From the NCBI RefSeq assembly GCF_000342045.1, contig NZ_AONQ01000028.1:1-54370 (forward strand): 54,370 nt of DNA, written 5' to 3'. The notes beneath the pieces are model-generated. The model ran no database searches. It worked only from the letters and a program-made list of their open reading frames with translations, and was not told the origin of the DNA. Each line of letters begins with the position of its first letter. Position 1 is the first letter of the stretch. Made by a program: the position numbers and the translations under genes. This DNA is from Paramagnetospirillum caucaseum (lineage in GTDB: Bacteria > Pseudomonadota > Alphaproteobacteria > Rhodospirillales > Magnetospirillaceae). Below are positions 47,034 to 54,370 of this stretch, piece by piece.

Positions 47034-47122
47034 CTGAAAATCGCAGTGTCGCTGGTTCGATTCCGGCCCTGGGCACCACTTTAAGCCCCTGGAAGGTAAC
47101 GCCTTTCGGGGGCTTTCCATTT
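47034..47122 (+). repeat. Right attachment repeat (attR)
   Basis: Direct copy of 5624-5712 with one change at 47092. It has the 3' part of tRNA-Phe from the anticodon loop on and the terminator hairpin, but no 5' tRNA half, so it is not a working tRNA gene. Confidence 0.92.
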
Positions 47123-47169
47123 GTGGGGTGTGGTGAGGGCCACAGGCACATCAGCTGGGCGCCCAAGCC

Positions 47170-48399
47170 TCAGGCGAACAGCAGGCGGCAGACGATCACC
47201 GCGCTGACCAGGGCGGCGAGGTCGGCGATCAGCCCGACCGCCAGGGCATGGCGGATGCGCCGCACCTGCACCGCTCCGAAATAGACGGCCAGCACGTAGA
47301 AGGTGGTTTCCGTCGAACCGTAAAGGGTGGACAGCAGGGCGCCGAGATAGGAATCGGGGCCGATGGCCGGGTCCTTCAGATTGGCGGCCAGCATGCCGTA
47401 GGAACCCGAGCCCGACAGGGTGCGCATGGCGGCCATCACCAGCGCCTCGGCCGGCAGGCCCAGCCCCTCGGTCAGGCGGCCCAGGGGGCGGATCAGCAGG
47501 TCCATGGCGCCCGAGGCCCGCACCATGCCGATGGCCGCCAGGATGGCCACCAGATAGGGGATGATGCGCACCGCCACATCGAAGCCTTCCTTGGCGCCTT
47601 CGATGAACACCTCGTAGAGGCGGACCCGCCTGGCCGCGCCGTAGACCAGCAGTCCGACCACCAGCGACGGCATGATCCACGGCCCCACCGCCTTGCCCCA
47701 GGCCAGCAGCGCCCCCGACAGGGCCAGGAGGACGGCCAGGGCGGCGATGGACGGCCACAGCGGGCCGGGTGCCGCTCCGGCTTCGGGCAACGGCTCGGAG
47801 GGACGCGGCTGCCACAGGCCCTGCAGCCCGCGCGCCGCCAGCACCGCGACCAGCGTGGCGATGATGGTGGCGATCAGGGTGGGGGCGACGATGGACGCCG
47901 GCTCGGCCGAGCCGGTGGCGGCCCGCAGCGCGATGACGTTGGTGGGCAGCAGGGTGAGGCCCGCCGTGTTGATGGCCAGGAACAGCACCTGGGCGTTGCT
48001 GGCGGTGCCCTTGTCGCGGTTGAGGCTTTCCAGGTGCTCCATGGCGCGGATGCCGAACGGCGTGGCGGCGTTGCCCAGCCCCAGCAGGTTGGCGGCCAGG
48101 TTCATCACCATGGCGCCCATGGCCGGGTGGCCGGCGGGGATTTCCGGGAACAGGCGGCGCAGCGGCGGTTCCAGCAGCCGGGCCACCGCGCCCAGCAGCC
48201 CGCCGGCCTCGGCCACCTTCATCAGGCCGAGGAACAGCGCCATGATGCCCACCAGCCCCAGCGCCAGGGGCACGGCGCCGGCCACCGCCTCCACCAGGCC
48301 GGCCGACAGCGTCTCCATGGCGCCGGCGCCGCCCGACAGCTCGGCTGCCGCGGCCACCACGAACGACACCACCACCAGGACCAGGAAAACGGCGTTCAC
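47170..48399 (-). CDS. SpmA/SpmB-type nucleoside-recognition membrane protein
   Basis: A protein of about 409 residues with some ten membrane segments, equal to SpmA and SpmB in one chain; the two nucleoside-recognition (Gate) domains are at about 20-200 and 240-405. MVMNLAANLLGLGNAATPFG and SGSGSYGMLAANLKDPAIGP with STETTFYVLAVYFGAV are the family motifs. In Bacillus these affect spore maturation; in proteobacteria the role and substrate are unknown. GTG 48399 starts at the first membrane segment with a GGGGGG ribosome site; earlier starts are possible. Confidence 0.87.
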   Translation of the reverse strand: MNAVFLVLVVVSFVVAAAAELSGGAGAMETLSAGLVEAVAGAVPLALGLVGIMALFLGLMKVAEAGGLLGAVARLLEPPLRRLFPEIPAGHPAMGAMVMNLAANLLGLGNAATPFGIRAMEHLESLNRDKGTASNAQVLFLAINTAGLTLLPTNVIALRAATGSAEPASIVAPTLIATIIATLVAVLAARGLQGLWQPRPSEPLPEAGAAPGPLWPSIAALAVLLALSGALLAWGKAVGPWIMPSLVVGLLVYGAARRVRLYEVFIEGAKEGFDVAVRIIPYLVAILAAIGMVRASGAMDLLIRPLGRLTEGLGLPAEALVMAAMRTLSGSGSYGMLAANLKDPAIGPDSYLGALLSTLYGSTETTFYVLAVYFGAVQVRRIRHALAVGLIADLAALVSAVIVCRLLFA

Positions 48400-48518
48400 G
48401 CTGGCACCCCCCCAATTCACGCCGACCCTATCAGAAGGAATGGCGCCGCGCATCCTTGCCGCCCGCCTTCGCACGTTGTAAATCTCGGGGGACGAATATG
48501 CGGGAGAAATGAACCATC

Positions 48519-49100
48519 ATGCGCCGTGCCGTGCTCATCCTCGGCCTTGCCACCCTGCTGGCCTCTCCCGTCCTGGCGGCGGATTCTGTTCCCGCCCGCC
48601 TCGACGCCGCCCGCATTGCCCATGCCAGGGGCGATCTGGCCCGCGCCGCCATGGAACTGGAGGCGGCGGTGGCCGAATTGCAGGGCCGTCTGGGCCGGCA
48701 ACTGGCCGAGTTCCTGCCGCCGCCCCTGGCCGGCTGGCAGGCCGATGCGGTGGAGACCCATTCCCTGGCGGGAAGCGGCGGCGGGCTGGCGGTGACCCGG
48801 GCCTATGGGCGCGACGACGGCACGCTCAACATCTCTCTGATCATCGACAGCCCGGCGGTGTCCGCCGCCACCTCCCAGCTTGCCGCCTTTCCCCAGCCCA
48901 ACGCCCGCAAGGTGGCGGTGGGCAACGAGGAGGCGGTGCTGCGCTGGGACCCCCAGGGCCGCAACGGCGAGGTGTTGATGGTGCTGGGGGCGCGCGTCCT
49001 GCTGCAGATCGAGGGCGACAACCTGCCCAACGGCGAGGTGCTGAGCGACGCCGCCAAGGGCTGGAACCTCGGCGGTATCCGCAAGGCCCTACCGCAGTAA
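48519..49100 (+). CDS. Exported hypothetical protein
   Basis: A 193-residue protein with a clear signal peptide (RRAVLILGLATLLASPVLAA, cleavage after VLA at about 20). The mature part has an early helical segment (RLDAARIAHARGDLARAAME) and a beta-rich C-terminus (TLNISLIIDSPAVSAATSQL; EVLMVLGARVLLQIEGDNLP). It is most likely periplasmic, with no family I can name. It is convergent with lrgB, overlapping its end by 12 bases. Confidence 0.8.
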   Translation: MRRAVLILGLATLLASPVLAADSVPARLDAARIAHARGDLARAAMELEAAVAELQGRLGRQLAEFLPPPLAGWQADAVETHSLAGSGGGLAVTRAYGRDDGTLNISLIIDSPAVSAATSQLAAFPQPNARKVAVGNEEAVLRWDPQGRNGEVLMVLGARVLLQIEGDNLPNGEVLSDAAKGWNLGGIRKALPQ

Positions 49101-49808
49101 TCCCAGGATCAGCGGCACCAGCACGGCGGTGAACAGCCCGGTCAGCCCGATGGCCAGGCCGCCGAAGGCTCCCGCCTTCTCGCTCATCTGCAGGGCGCGG
49201 ACGGTGCCGATGCCGTGCGCCGCGATGCCCAGCGCCAATCCCCGCGCCGCCTGATCCCGGACCCGCGCCAGATCGAGAATCCAGGCGCCGGCCATGGAAC
49301 CGGAAATGCCGGTCAGCAGCACCATGACGGCGGTCAGCGAGGGAATGCCGCCGACCCGCTCGGCGATGCCCATGGCGATGGGGGTGGTCACCGATTTGGC
49401 GGCCAGGGACAGCATCACCTTTTCCGAACCGCCCAGGACCCAGGCGATCAGCACCGCGCCGCCGCCGGCGATCAGGGCGCCGACCAGCACCACCAGCAGG
49501 ATGACCGGCCAGGCGCGGCGCAGGATGGGCAACTGGTTATAGAGCGGCACCGCCAGGGCCACCGTGGCCGGCCCCAGCAGGAAGTGGACGAACTGGGCGC
49601 CGTCGAAATAGGTGCGGTAGGGGGTGCCGGTGGCCATCAGGAAGGCGACGATCATGAACACCGACACCACCATGGGGTTGAGCAGCGGCGTGCGCCCGCT
49701 TTTCTCGAACAGCCAGACGGCGACCTGATAGGCCAGCAGGGTGGAGGTCAGCCCCAGCAGCGGTGAGGTGGAGAGATAGACCCACAGGCCGGCGAAATCC
49801 TGGCTCAT
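49089..49808 (-). CDS. lrgB: LrgB/CidB family membrane protein
   Basis: A 239-residue LrgB protein with about seven membrane segments. The conserved AKSVTTPIAMGIAERVGGIP and GIAAHGIGTVRALQMSEKAG motifs are clear. With LrgA it is often linked to murein hydrolase control or cell death; more recent work ties the family to transport of small acids such as glycolate or pyruvate. It overlaps lrgA by 4 bases (ATGA), so the two are in one operon. Confidence 0.92.
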   Translation of the reverse strand: MSQDFAGLWVYLSTSPLLGLTSTLLAYQVAVWLFEKSGRTPLLNPMVVSVFMIVAFLMATGTPYRTYFDGAQFVHFLLGPATVALAVPLYNQLPILRRAWPVILLVVLVGALIAGGGAVLIAWVLGGSEKVMLSLAAKSVTTPIAMGIAERVGGIPSLTAVMVLLTGISGSMAGAWILDLARVRDQAARGLALGIAAHGIGTVRALQMSEKAGAFGGLAIGLTGLFTAVLVPLILGLLR

Positions 49809-50158
49809 GGAGTGTCGCCCCCCTTGCTCCGCATCAGGAACTGCATCAGCCGGCCGGAGATCACCAGGGTGGCGGCGGTGCTGCCCAACACCGCCAGGGC
49901 GATGGGCAGGGCCTCGGCGGCAATCACCTCCAGATGGACCATCACGCCGACACAGGCGGGGATGAACAACAGGGCGAAGTTGGCGAAGATGCCCTTTACC
50001 GTCTGCTCCAGGCCGTCGGGCACCCGGCCGCGGATCACCAGGCCGGCGAACAGGATCACCATGCCGACCACCGGGCCGGGCAGGGGCAGGCCGGAGAGGC
50101 GGACCAGGACCTCGCCGGCAAGCTGGCAGAGCAGCAGAACCGTGATATAGGGAAGCAT
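49805..50158 (-). CDS. lrgA: LrgA/CidA family membrane protein
   Basis: A 117-residue LrgA protein with about four membrane segments; LSGLPLPGPVVGMVILFAGL and FANFALLFIPACVGVMVHLE are the conserved parts. It is holin-like in structure and works with LrgB. The operon diverges from the SemiSWEET gene, and the 26 bases between the two starts should hold both promoters or only one of them. Function in this host unknown. Confidence 0.92.
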   Translation of the reverse strand: MLPYITVLLLCQLAGEVLVRLSGLPLPGPVVGMVILFAGLVIRGRVPDGLEQTVKGIFANFALLFIPACVGVMVHLEVIAAEALPIALAVLGSTAATLVISGRLMQFLMRSKGGDTP

Positions 50159-50184
50159 TGTCGCTCTCCTCTCAGGTTTTATCC

Positions 50185-50481
50185 ATGGACTGGCTCTCTC
50201 CCATCGACCTGCTTGGCGCCGTCGCGGGGCTCCTTACGACCATCTCCTTCGTGCCGCAGGTGGTCAAGACCCTGCGCACGCGTCGGACGCGGGATATCTC
50301 CCTGGCCATGTGGGTGACCTTCATCACCGGGGTGAGCCTGTGGACGATCTACGGCCTGTTGCTGGGGGCGTGGCCCATCGTGGCGTCCAACGTCCCCACC
50401 CTGGCCCTGGCCGGGACCATCCTGGTGGTCAAGCTTCGCAACATGGGAAACGAAACGGGGGGCGACAAGCCCCCCGTCTGA
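50185..50481 (+). CDS. SemiSWEET-type PQ-loop transporter
   Basis: A 98-residue membrane protein with three helices and the PQ motif TTISFVPQVVKTLRTRRTRD near residue 22. This is the SemiSWEET pattern: two copies make a sugar or small-molecule transporter. FITGVSLWTIYGLLLGAWPI and the NVPTLALAGTILVVKL helix follow. I use ATG 50185; a longer in-frame start at 50158 adds nine residues that are not conserved in such proteins. Substrate unknown. Confidence 0.88.
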   Translation: MDWLSPIDLLGAVAGLLTTISFVPQVVKTLRTRRTRDISLAMWVTFITGVSLWTIYGLLLGAWPIVASNVPTLALAGTILVVKLRNMGNETGGDKPPV

Positions 50482-50542
50482 ATGCCCGTCCGGGACGCGG
50501 CCTTCATGCGAAGTCCCGCGCCCGGCGAATGTAGGACCTGTA

Positions 50543-51235
50543 TTACGCGCTGCGGCCGCCGTGCAGGGACGACCACTGGACGGGATCGTGGAGGAACGAG
50601 CGGACCTCCTCGATGGCGCGCTTGTCGAACTGGCCTTCCTGCTCGACCACTTCCAGAACGTCCCACCAATTGCACAGATAGCCCATGCTGACGCCGATTT
50701 CCTCCAGGCTCTTCAGGGCGCCGGGGAAGACGCCGTAGAAGAACACCACGAAGGAATGGTCCACCTTGGCGCCGGCCTGACGCAGCGCGTTGACGAAATT
50801 GACCTTGGAGGCGCCATCGGAGGCCAGATCCTCGACCAGCACCACCCGGTCGCCGTCCTTGAAGTCGCCCTCGATCTGGGCGTTGCGGCCGAAGCCCTTG
50901 GGCTTCTTGCGGATGTAGAGCATGGGCAGGTTCAGGCGGTCGGAAATCCACGCCGCGTAGGGAATGCCCGCCGTTTCGCCGCCGGCCACCGCCTCGGTGG
51001 ATTCATAGCCGACCTCGCGCAGGATGGCGTTGGACATCAGTTCGCTGATCTTGGTCCGCGCGCGCGGGAACGAGATCACCTTGCGGCAATCCACATAGAC
51101 CGGGCTGGCCCAGCCCGAGGTCAGGATGTAGGGCTCTTCCGGGCGGAAATTGATCGCCTTGATCTCCAGCAGGATGCGCGCGGTGGTCAGCGCCGCCTTC
51201 TTCTGTTCCGGGGTGCGGGAAACGGTGGTTGCCAT
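50543..51235 (-). CDS. pyrE: Orotate phosphoribosyltransferase
   Basis: Converts orotate and PRPP to OMP in pyrimidine synthesis. The 230-residue protein has YILTSGWASPVYVDCRKVIS near the start and the PRPP loop VVLVEDLASDGASKVNFVNA around residues 130-150, where the usual VEDVVTTG reads VEDLASDG, so the thymine/threonine-rich loop is altered. KKPKGFGRN holds the flexible lysine loop. This is the variant type seen in some alphaproteobacteria. The gene has its own divergent promoter region toward the next gene. Confidence 0.9.
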   Translation of the reverse strand: MATTVSRTPEQKKAALTTARILLEIKAINFRPEEPYILTSGWASPVYVDCRKVISFPRARTKISELMSNAILREVGYESTEAVAGGETAGIPYAAWISDRLNLPMLYIRKKPKGFGRNAQIEGDFKDGDRVVLVEDLASDGASKVNFVNALRQAGAKVDHSFVVFFYGVFPGALKSLEEIGVSMGYLCNWWDVLEVVEQEGQFDKRAIEEVRSFLHDPVQWSSLHGGRSA

Positions 51236-51319
51236 GTGGGGAGCCCTCTTGCCTTGCCGATAACGGGGTCTATAGGCACAATCGCGCCTTCCTGCAAGAA
51301 GACAGAATAGGGAAGTGAG

Positions 51320-52099
51320 ATGTCCGACGTGATCCAGCTTGTCCGGGACGGTGCCGTCGCCACCGTGACGCTGAACCGCCCCGACCGCATGAACGCGCTG
51401 AATCTGCCCATGTGGCGCGGCCTGGCCGAGGCGTTCGAGGCCATCGCCGCCGACAAGTCCATTCACGTGGCGATCCTGCGCGGTGCCGGCACCAAGGCCT
51501 TCGCCCCGGGCGCCGACATCGACGAGTTCGATACCGACCGCTCCAATCCCGCCCAGGCCAAGGCCTATGACGCGGTGATGCGCAAGGCGCTGGACGCGGT
51601 GCGGAACTGCCCGCAGCCGGTGGTCGCCGCCATCTGGGGACCCTGCGTCGGCGGCGGGCTGGAACTGGCCTGCTGCTGCGATATCAGGCTGTCGGCCCGG
51701 TCGGGCAAGTTCGGCGTGCCCATCAACAAGATCTCGGTGGTGATGGCGTATCCGGAACTGGCGCAGATCCGCCGGGTGGCGGGTGCGTCGGCCGCCTTGG
51801 AGATCCTGCTGGAAGGCCGCATCATGGATGCCGAGGAGGCCTTGGCCAAGCGCCTCGTCAACCGGGTGCTCGAAGACGACGCGTTGGAGGCCGAACTGGC
51901 CGCCACCGCCAGGCGCATCGCCGGGGGCGCGCCGCTGGCCAACCGCTGGCACAAGGCGTTCATAGCCCGCCTGGACGATGCCGCCCCGGTGTCCGAGGCG
52001 GAACTGGACGAGTGCTACCGCTTCCTGGAGACCAAGGACTACGCCGAGGGACTGGCCGCCTTCCGCGCCAAGCGCAAGCCGGTGTTCACGGCGGAATAG
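51320..52099 (+). CDS. Enoyl-CoA hydratase/isomerase family protein
   Basis: A 259-residue crotonase-fold protein. The N-terminal VATVTLNRPDRMNALNLPMW, then GAGTKAFAPGADIDEFDT (oxyanion loop), and IWGPCVGGGLELACCCDIRL with CoA-binding pattern are typical. The residue at the second catalytic position near 140 (PELAQIRRVAG) is not a clear Glu match, so the exact reaction, hydratase or isomerase, is open. It starts with a GGGAAGTGAG ribosome site. Confidence 0.9.
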   Translation: MSDVIQLVRDGAVATVTLNRPDRMNALNLPMWRGLAEAFEAIAADKSIHVAILRGAGTKAFAPGADIDEFDTDRSNPAQAKAYDAVMRKALDAVRNCPQPVVAAIWGPCVGGGLELACCCDIRLSARSGKFGVPINKISVVMAYPELAQIRRVAGASAALEILLEGRIMDAEEALAKRLVNRVLEDDALEAELAATARRIAGGAPLANRWHKAFIARLDDAAPVSEAELDECYRFLETKDYAEGLAAFRAKRKPVFTAE

Positions 52100-52107
52100 G
52101 GGGGGGG

Positions 52108-53091
52108 TCACCCCCGGAACGCCGCTTCCGTCATCTGGGGCAGGAGCTTGAGGTCGGTGTGGGGGCCGACCTCGCGCTTGTCCAGGCGTTGGGCGATGGC
52201 GGCCACCACGGCGGGCTTGCCGGGGATGCCGAACTGGGCGGTGAAGCCGGCGCGGCCCAGCAGCTTGTAGGCGGTGACCATGATGACCGCCGCCTGGAGG
52301 GTGCTCAGCCCCAGCCTGGCGAACAGGTCGGCATGCACCAGGTCGTTGACCTCGCCCAGGGCGGCGACCAGTTCGCGGGTTTCGGATTCCGGGCGTGCAC
52401 CCAGGACCTTGACCGCCGCCGGGTCGTTCAGGGCCTTCCACCATTGCTGTTCCGGCTGCGGCAGGTCGGGGATGGCCGGCGCACGGGGGGAATGGATGGG
52501 CAACAGGGTGGCCGCCTTGGTCGCCCCGGCGATGGAATCAAGGATTTCCGATTCGCGGATGTCCAGCAGGCGCGGCCCCATCTCCTGCACCTTGGCCAGC
52601 GGCAGCGGAGCGTAATGGGGGACCAGCGAGACCTGCCAGTCGTGGATCAGGTATTCGTTGATGGCCTTGTACATGGCGCCGGCCCGCGACGTGGGGTCGT
52701 TGGGGTCGCCGCCCAGGGTGGCCTTGAAATGGCGCTTGGCGTGGGTGCGGACGATCATGGCGATGACGTCGTGCACCGAACGGCCGCAGCGCAGCGCCAC
52801 GAAATCATCGTTGACCGGCCGGCCGCGCGCGTCGACCAGCAGATTGCGGAAGGCGGAGCGGTTGCGGCGGAAGATGGAGATGCAGCCGTGCAGCATCTCG
52901 GAATTGGCCATGACGATGTCGTAGAACTCTTCCCCCGAGGTGGAGGCGAAGGCCGGGATCAGCGAGCGGAAGACCTCGGCCACCCGGCCCTTCAGGGTGT
53001 CGTTGATGATCCGGACGACATCGTTGTGGGCGTGGGGGAGCCTGAGGCTGGCGCCGCTCGCCTTCTTCACGCTGACATCGTCCCTCGGCAT
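52108..53091 (-). CDS. Conserved hypothetical protein
   Basis: A 327-residue protein of unknown function, without signal peptide or membrane segments. It has a helical first half (RIINDTLKGRVAEVFRSLIP; SVHDVIAMIVRTHAKRHFKA) and a C-terminal helical region ending TDLKLLPQMTEAAFRG. The composition suggests a cytoplasmic protein of the magnetospirillum group. It is convergent with the enoyl-CoA hydratase gene with 8 bases between. Confidence 0.75.
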   Translation of the reverse strand: MPRDDVSVKKASGASLRLPHAHNDVVRIINDTLKGRVAEVFRSLIPAFASTSGEEFYDIVMANSEMLHGCISIFRRNRSAFRNLLVDARGRPVNDDFVALRCGRSVHDVIAMIVRTHAKRHFKATLGGDPNDPTSRAGAMYKAINEYLIHDWQVSLVPHYAPLPLAKVQEMGPRLLDIRESEILDSIAGATKAATLLPIHSPRAPAIPDLPQPEQQWWKALNDPAAVKVLGARPESETRELVAALGEVNDLVHADLFARLGLSTLQAAVIMVTAYKLLGRAGFTAQFGIPGKPAVVAAIAQRLDKREVGPHTDLKLLPQMTEAAFRG

Positions 53092-53212
53092 ATCCGGATA
53101 CCCCTGGCTCCGGAAATCCGGCGCCAGTCTCAGGTTATCGGGGCTTCATCGGCGAGGCAAAGCGCGAATTATGACTCTTTGTAGCGCTATCTATTTGAAT
53201 CAACAGGAGACT

Positions 53213-54370
53213 CTATCCTTTCGCATAGGCCGGAAGCAGGCGGGCCAGGGCCTCGCGCAGGTGGGGCAGTTCCACCGGCTTGGACAGGTACGAGTCCATG
53301 CCGGCCCGCAGGCAGCGTTCCGCTTCGCCGGCCAGGGCGTTGGCGGTCAGCGCCAGGATGGGGGTATGGCGGCCCAGGGGGGCTTCCTCGGCGCGGATGG
53401 CGGCGGTCAGCTGGAAACCGTCCATGATGGGCATGTGGCAGTCGGTGAGCACCAGGGAATAGGGCCTGGCGCGCCAGGCGGCCAGGGCGGCGGCCCCGTC
53501 GGGGAAAACCTCGGCGGCGAAGCCCAGCAGCTGCAGCTGGCGGCGGATCACCTGCTGGTTCACCGGGTGGTCCTCGGCCACCAGGATGGGGGCGCCGTCC
53601 CAGGCGGTGGCCCGGGGCTCGGGCGGGGCCGAGGGGGCGCAGGCCGGACGGGCCGGGGCCGCGGCGCCGGTTACCCGCTCCACCGCCGCCATGAGCTGGG
53701 TGCGGGTCAGCGGCCGGCCGAGGAAGCCGAGGCAATTGGGCCGGCGTTCCAGGTGGAAGCGCCGCCCGGCATCCTGGCCCTCGATGAACAGCAGCGGGGT
53801 GGCGCCCAGGGGGGCCAGATCCTCCGGCGTGACCGAATCGGCGGTGATCAGGGCCAAGTCGAAGGGCGCCTGGGTGGTGGTGGCCTTGGCCGAGGCCGCC
53901 TCGGCCTCCCTGGGGCCGGGGACGCGGACCACGGCGGCGGCGCCCTGTTCGGCGACCAGGGCGATCAGGGTACGCTCCTCGGTGTCGGGATCGACCACCA
54001 GGATGCGCAGGCCGATGAAATCGGTGGTCGGCGGGGTTTCCCGCGCCTCGGCGGCGGGGGGCTCGATCATGGGCAGCGGCAGGCGGCACCAGAACGACGA
54101 GCCCTCGCCCGGCCGGGATTCGAAGCCGGCGGCGCCGTCCATCAAATCCACCAGCCGCCGGGTGATGGACAGGCCCAGCCCGGTGCCGCCGAAGCGTCTT
54201 GTGGTCGAGGTTTCGGCCTGGGTGAAGGGCTGGAACAGGCGGTCCTTCAGCGAATCCTCGATGCCGATGCCGGTATCGACCACCCGGATGGACAGCAGAA
54301 CCCGGCCTTGCCCGTCGACGCCGCCATGGCCGAGATGGATGGCGACGCGGCCCTCGGCGGTGAACTTGAC
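53213..54370 (-). CDS. Hybrid sensor histidine kinase, C-terminal part
   Basis: The last 385 residues of a hybrid kinase; the N-terminal sensor and the phosphoacceptor histidine are beyond the right edge. From the edge come the ATP-binding G1 (VVDTGIGIED), F box (FQPFTQAET) and G2 (FGGTGLGLSI) motifs. Next is a degenerate receiver-like domain (about 100-215 of this part) and a complete receiver near the C-terminus, with PILVAEDHPVNQQVI and the phosphoacceptor Asp in LVLTDCHMPIMDG. The end LLPAYAKG has no HPt domain. A partner regulator may be elsewhere. Confidence 0.93.
   Translation of the reverse strand, partial: VKFTAEGRVAIHLGHGGVDGQGRVLLSIRVVDTGIGIEDSLKDRLFQPFTQAETSTTRRFGGTGLGLSITRRLVDLMDGAAGFESRPGEGSSFWCRLPLPMIEPPAAEARETPPTTDFIGLRILVVDPDTEERTLIALVAEQGAAAVVRVPGPREAEAASAKATTTQAPFDLALITADSVTPEDLAPLGATPLLFIEGQDAGRRFHLERRPNCLGFLGRPLTRTQLMAAVERVTGAAAPARPACAPSAPPEPRATAWDGAPILVAEDHPVNQQVIRRQLQLLGFAAEVFPDGAAALAAWRARPYSLVLTDCHMPIMDGFQLTAAIRAEEAPLGRHTPILALTANALAGEAERCLRAGMDSYLSKPVELPHLREALARLLPAYAKG

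Larger units (their letters stand above)
5624..47122. mobile_element. tRNA-Phe-integrated region containing a Mu-like prophage
   Basis: The region between the two 89-base repeats. Almost all of it is a Mu-like prophage (about 5769-45489). What remains is roughly 50 bases on the left and 1.5 kb on the right holding a hypothetical gene and a MntA/HepT pair. No integrase gene is visible, so the tRNA-targeting element either lost it or moved in trans. I infer that a small island entered tRNA-Phe first and a Mu-like phage transposed into it. Confidence 0.75.

Noticed and set aside
47034-47110. A second tRNA-Phe gene
   Set aside because: Only the 3' part from the anticodon loop is present; the acceptor 5' strand and D arm are missing, so it is the attR copy.

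Overview
The window is high-GC DNA from an alphaproteobacterium, most likely a magnetospirillum-like member of the Rhodospirillales. This rests on gene content and order (short-form hisG, hisD, a UPF0262 gene, infA, maf, an RNase E/G-type gene and yacG on one strand) and on codon use; no marker proves the genus. Host genes occupy about 1-5670 and 47170-54370. A mobile region with a nearly complete Mu-like prophage lies between them.

Left host block (1-5668): the start of a response regulator on the minus strand, then a plus-strand series of hisG, hisD, UPF0262, a low-molecular-weight phosphatase-like gene, infA, maf, an RNase E/G-family gene and yacG, mostly coupled by 1-4 base overlaps. It ends in a tRNA-Phe (GAA) gene with a good sigma70-type promoter.

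Mobile region (5624-47122): the 3' part of tRNA-Phe plus its downstream terminator is repeated 41.4 kb away as an 89-base direct repeat with one mismatch, the mark of site-specific integration into a tRNA gene. No tyrosine or serine integrase is visible. Inside lies a Mu-like prophage in reverse orientation (about 5769-45489). Its early end is on the right: repressor, Ner, MuA transposase, MuB ATPase, then small early genes, GemA and a Mor/C-type activator. Next come lysis genes (transglycosylase, Rz/Rz1), terminase, portal, F-type head protein, protease/scaffold, capsid, sheath, tube, tape measure, baseplate and a single fibre. It ends with a Com-like zinc protein and a DNA adenine methylase in place of mom. 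Copies of a 13-base motif close to CGGTGCAAAATCG sit inverted at both ends and look like transposase-binding sites. Removing the prophage in thought leaves an integrated element of only about 1.6 kb with a hypothetical gene and a MntA/HepT toxin-antitoxin pair, so two mobile elements appear to be nested.

The prophage looks largely intact, but the tail sheath gene is split by a one-base frameshift and a small plus-strand early gene is also frameshifted. These are either real lesions or sequence errors. Apparent recoding and nesting are also present: a likely -2 ribosomal frameshift in the tail-assembly chaperone, an internal start for the scaffold, and Rz1 inside Rz.

Right host block (47170-54370): an SpmA/SpmB-type membrane protein, an exported protein, LrgB and LrgA homologues, a SemiSWEET-type transporter, pyrE, an enoyl-CoA hydratase-family gene, a conserved hypothetical, and the C-terminal part of a hybrid sensor histidine kinase that runs off the window.
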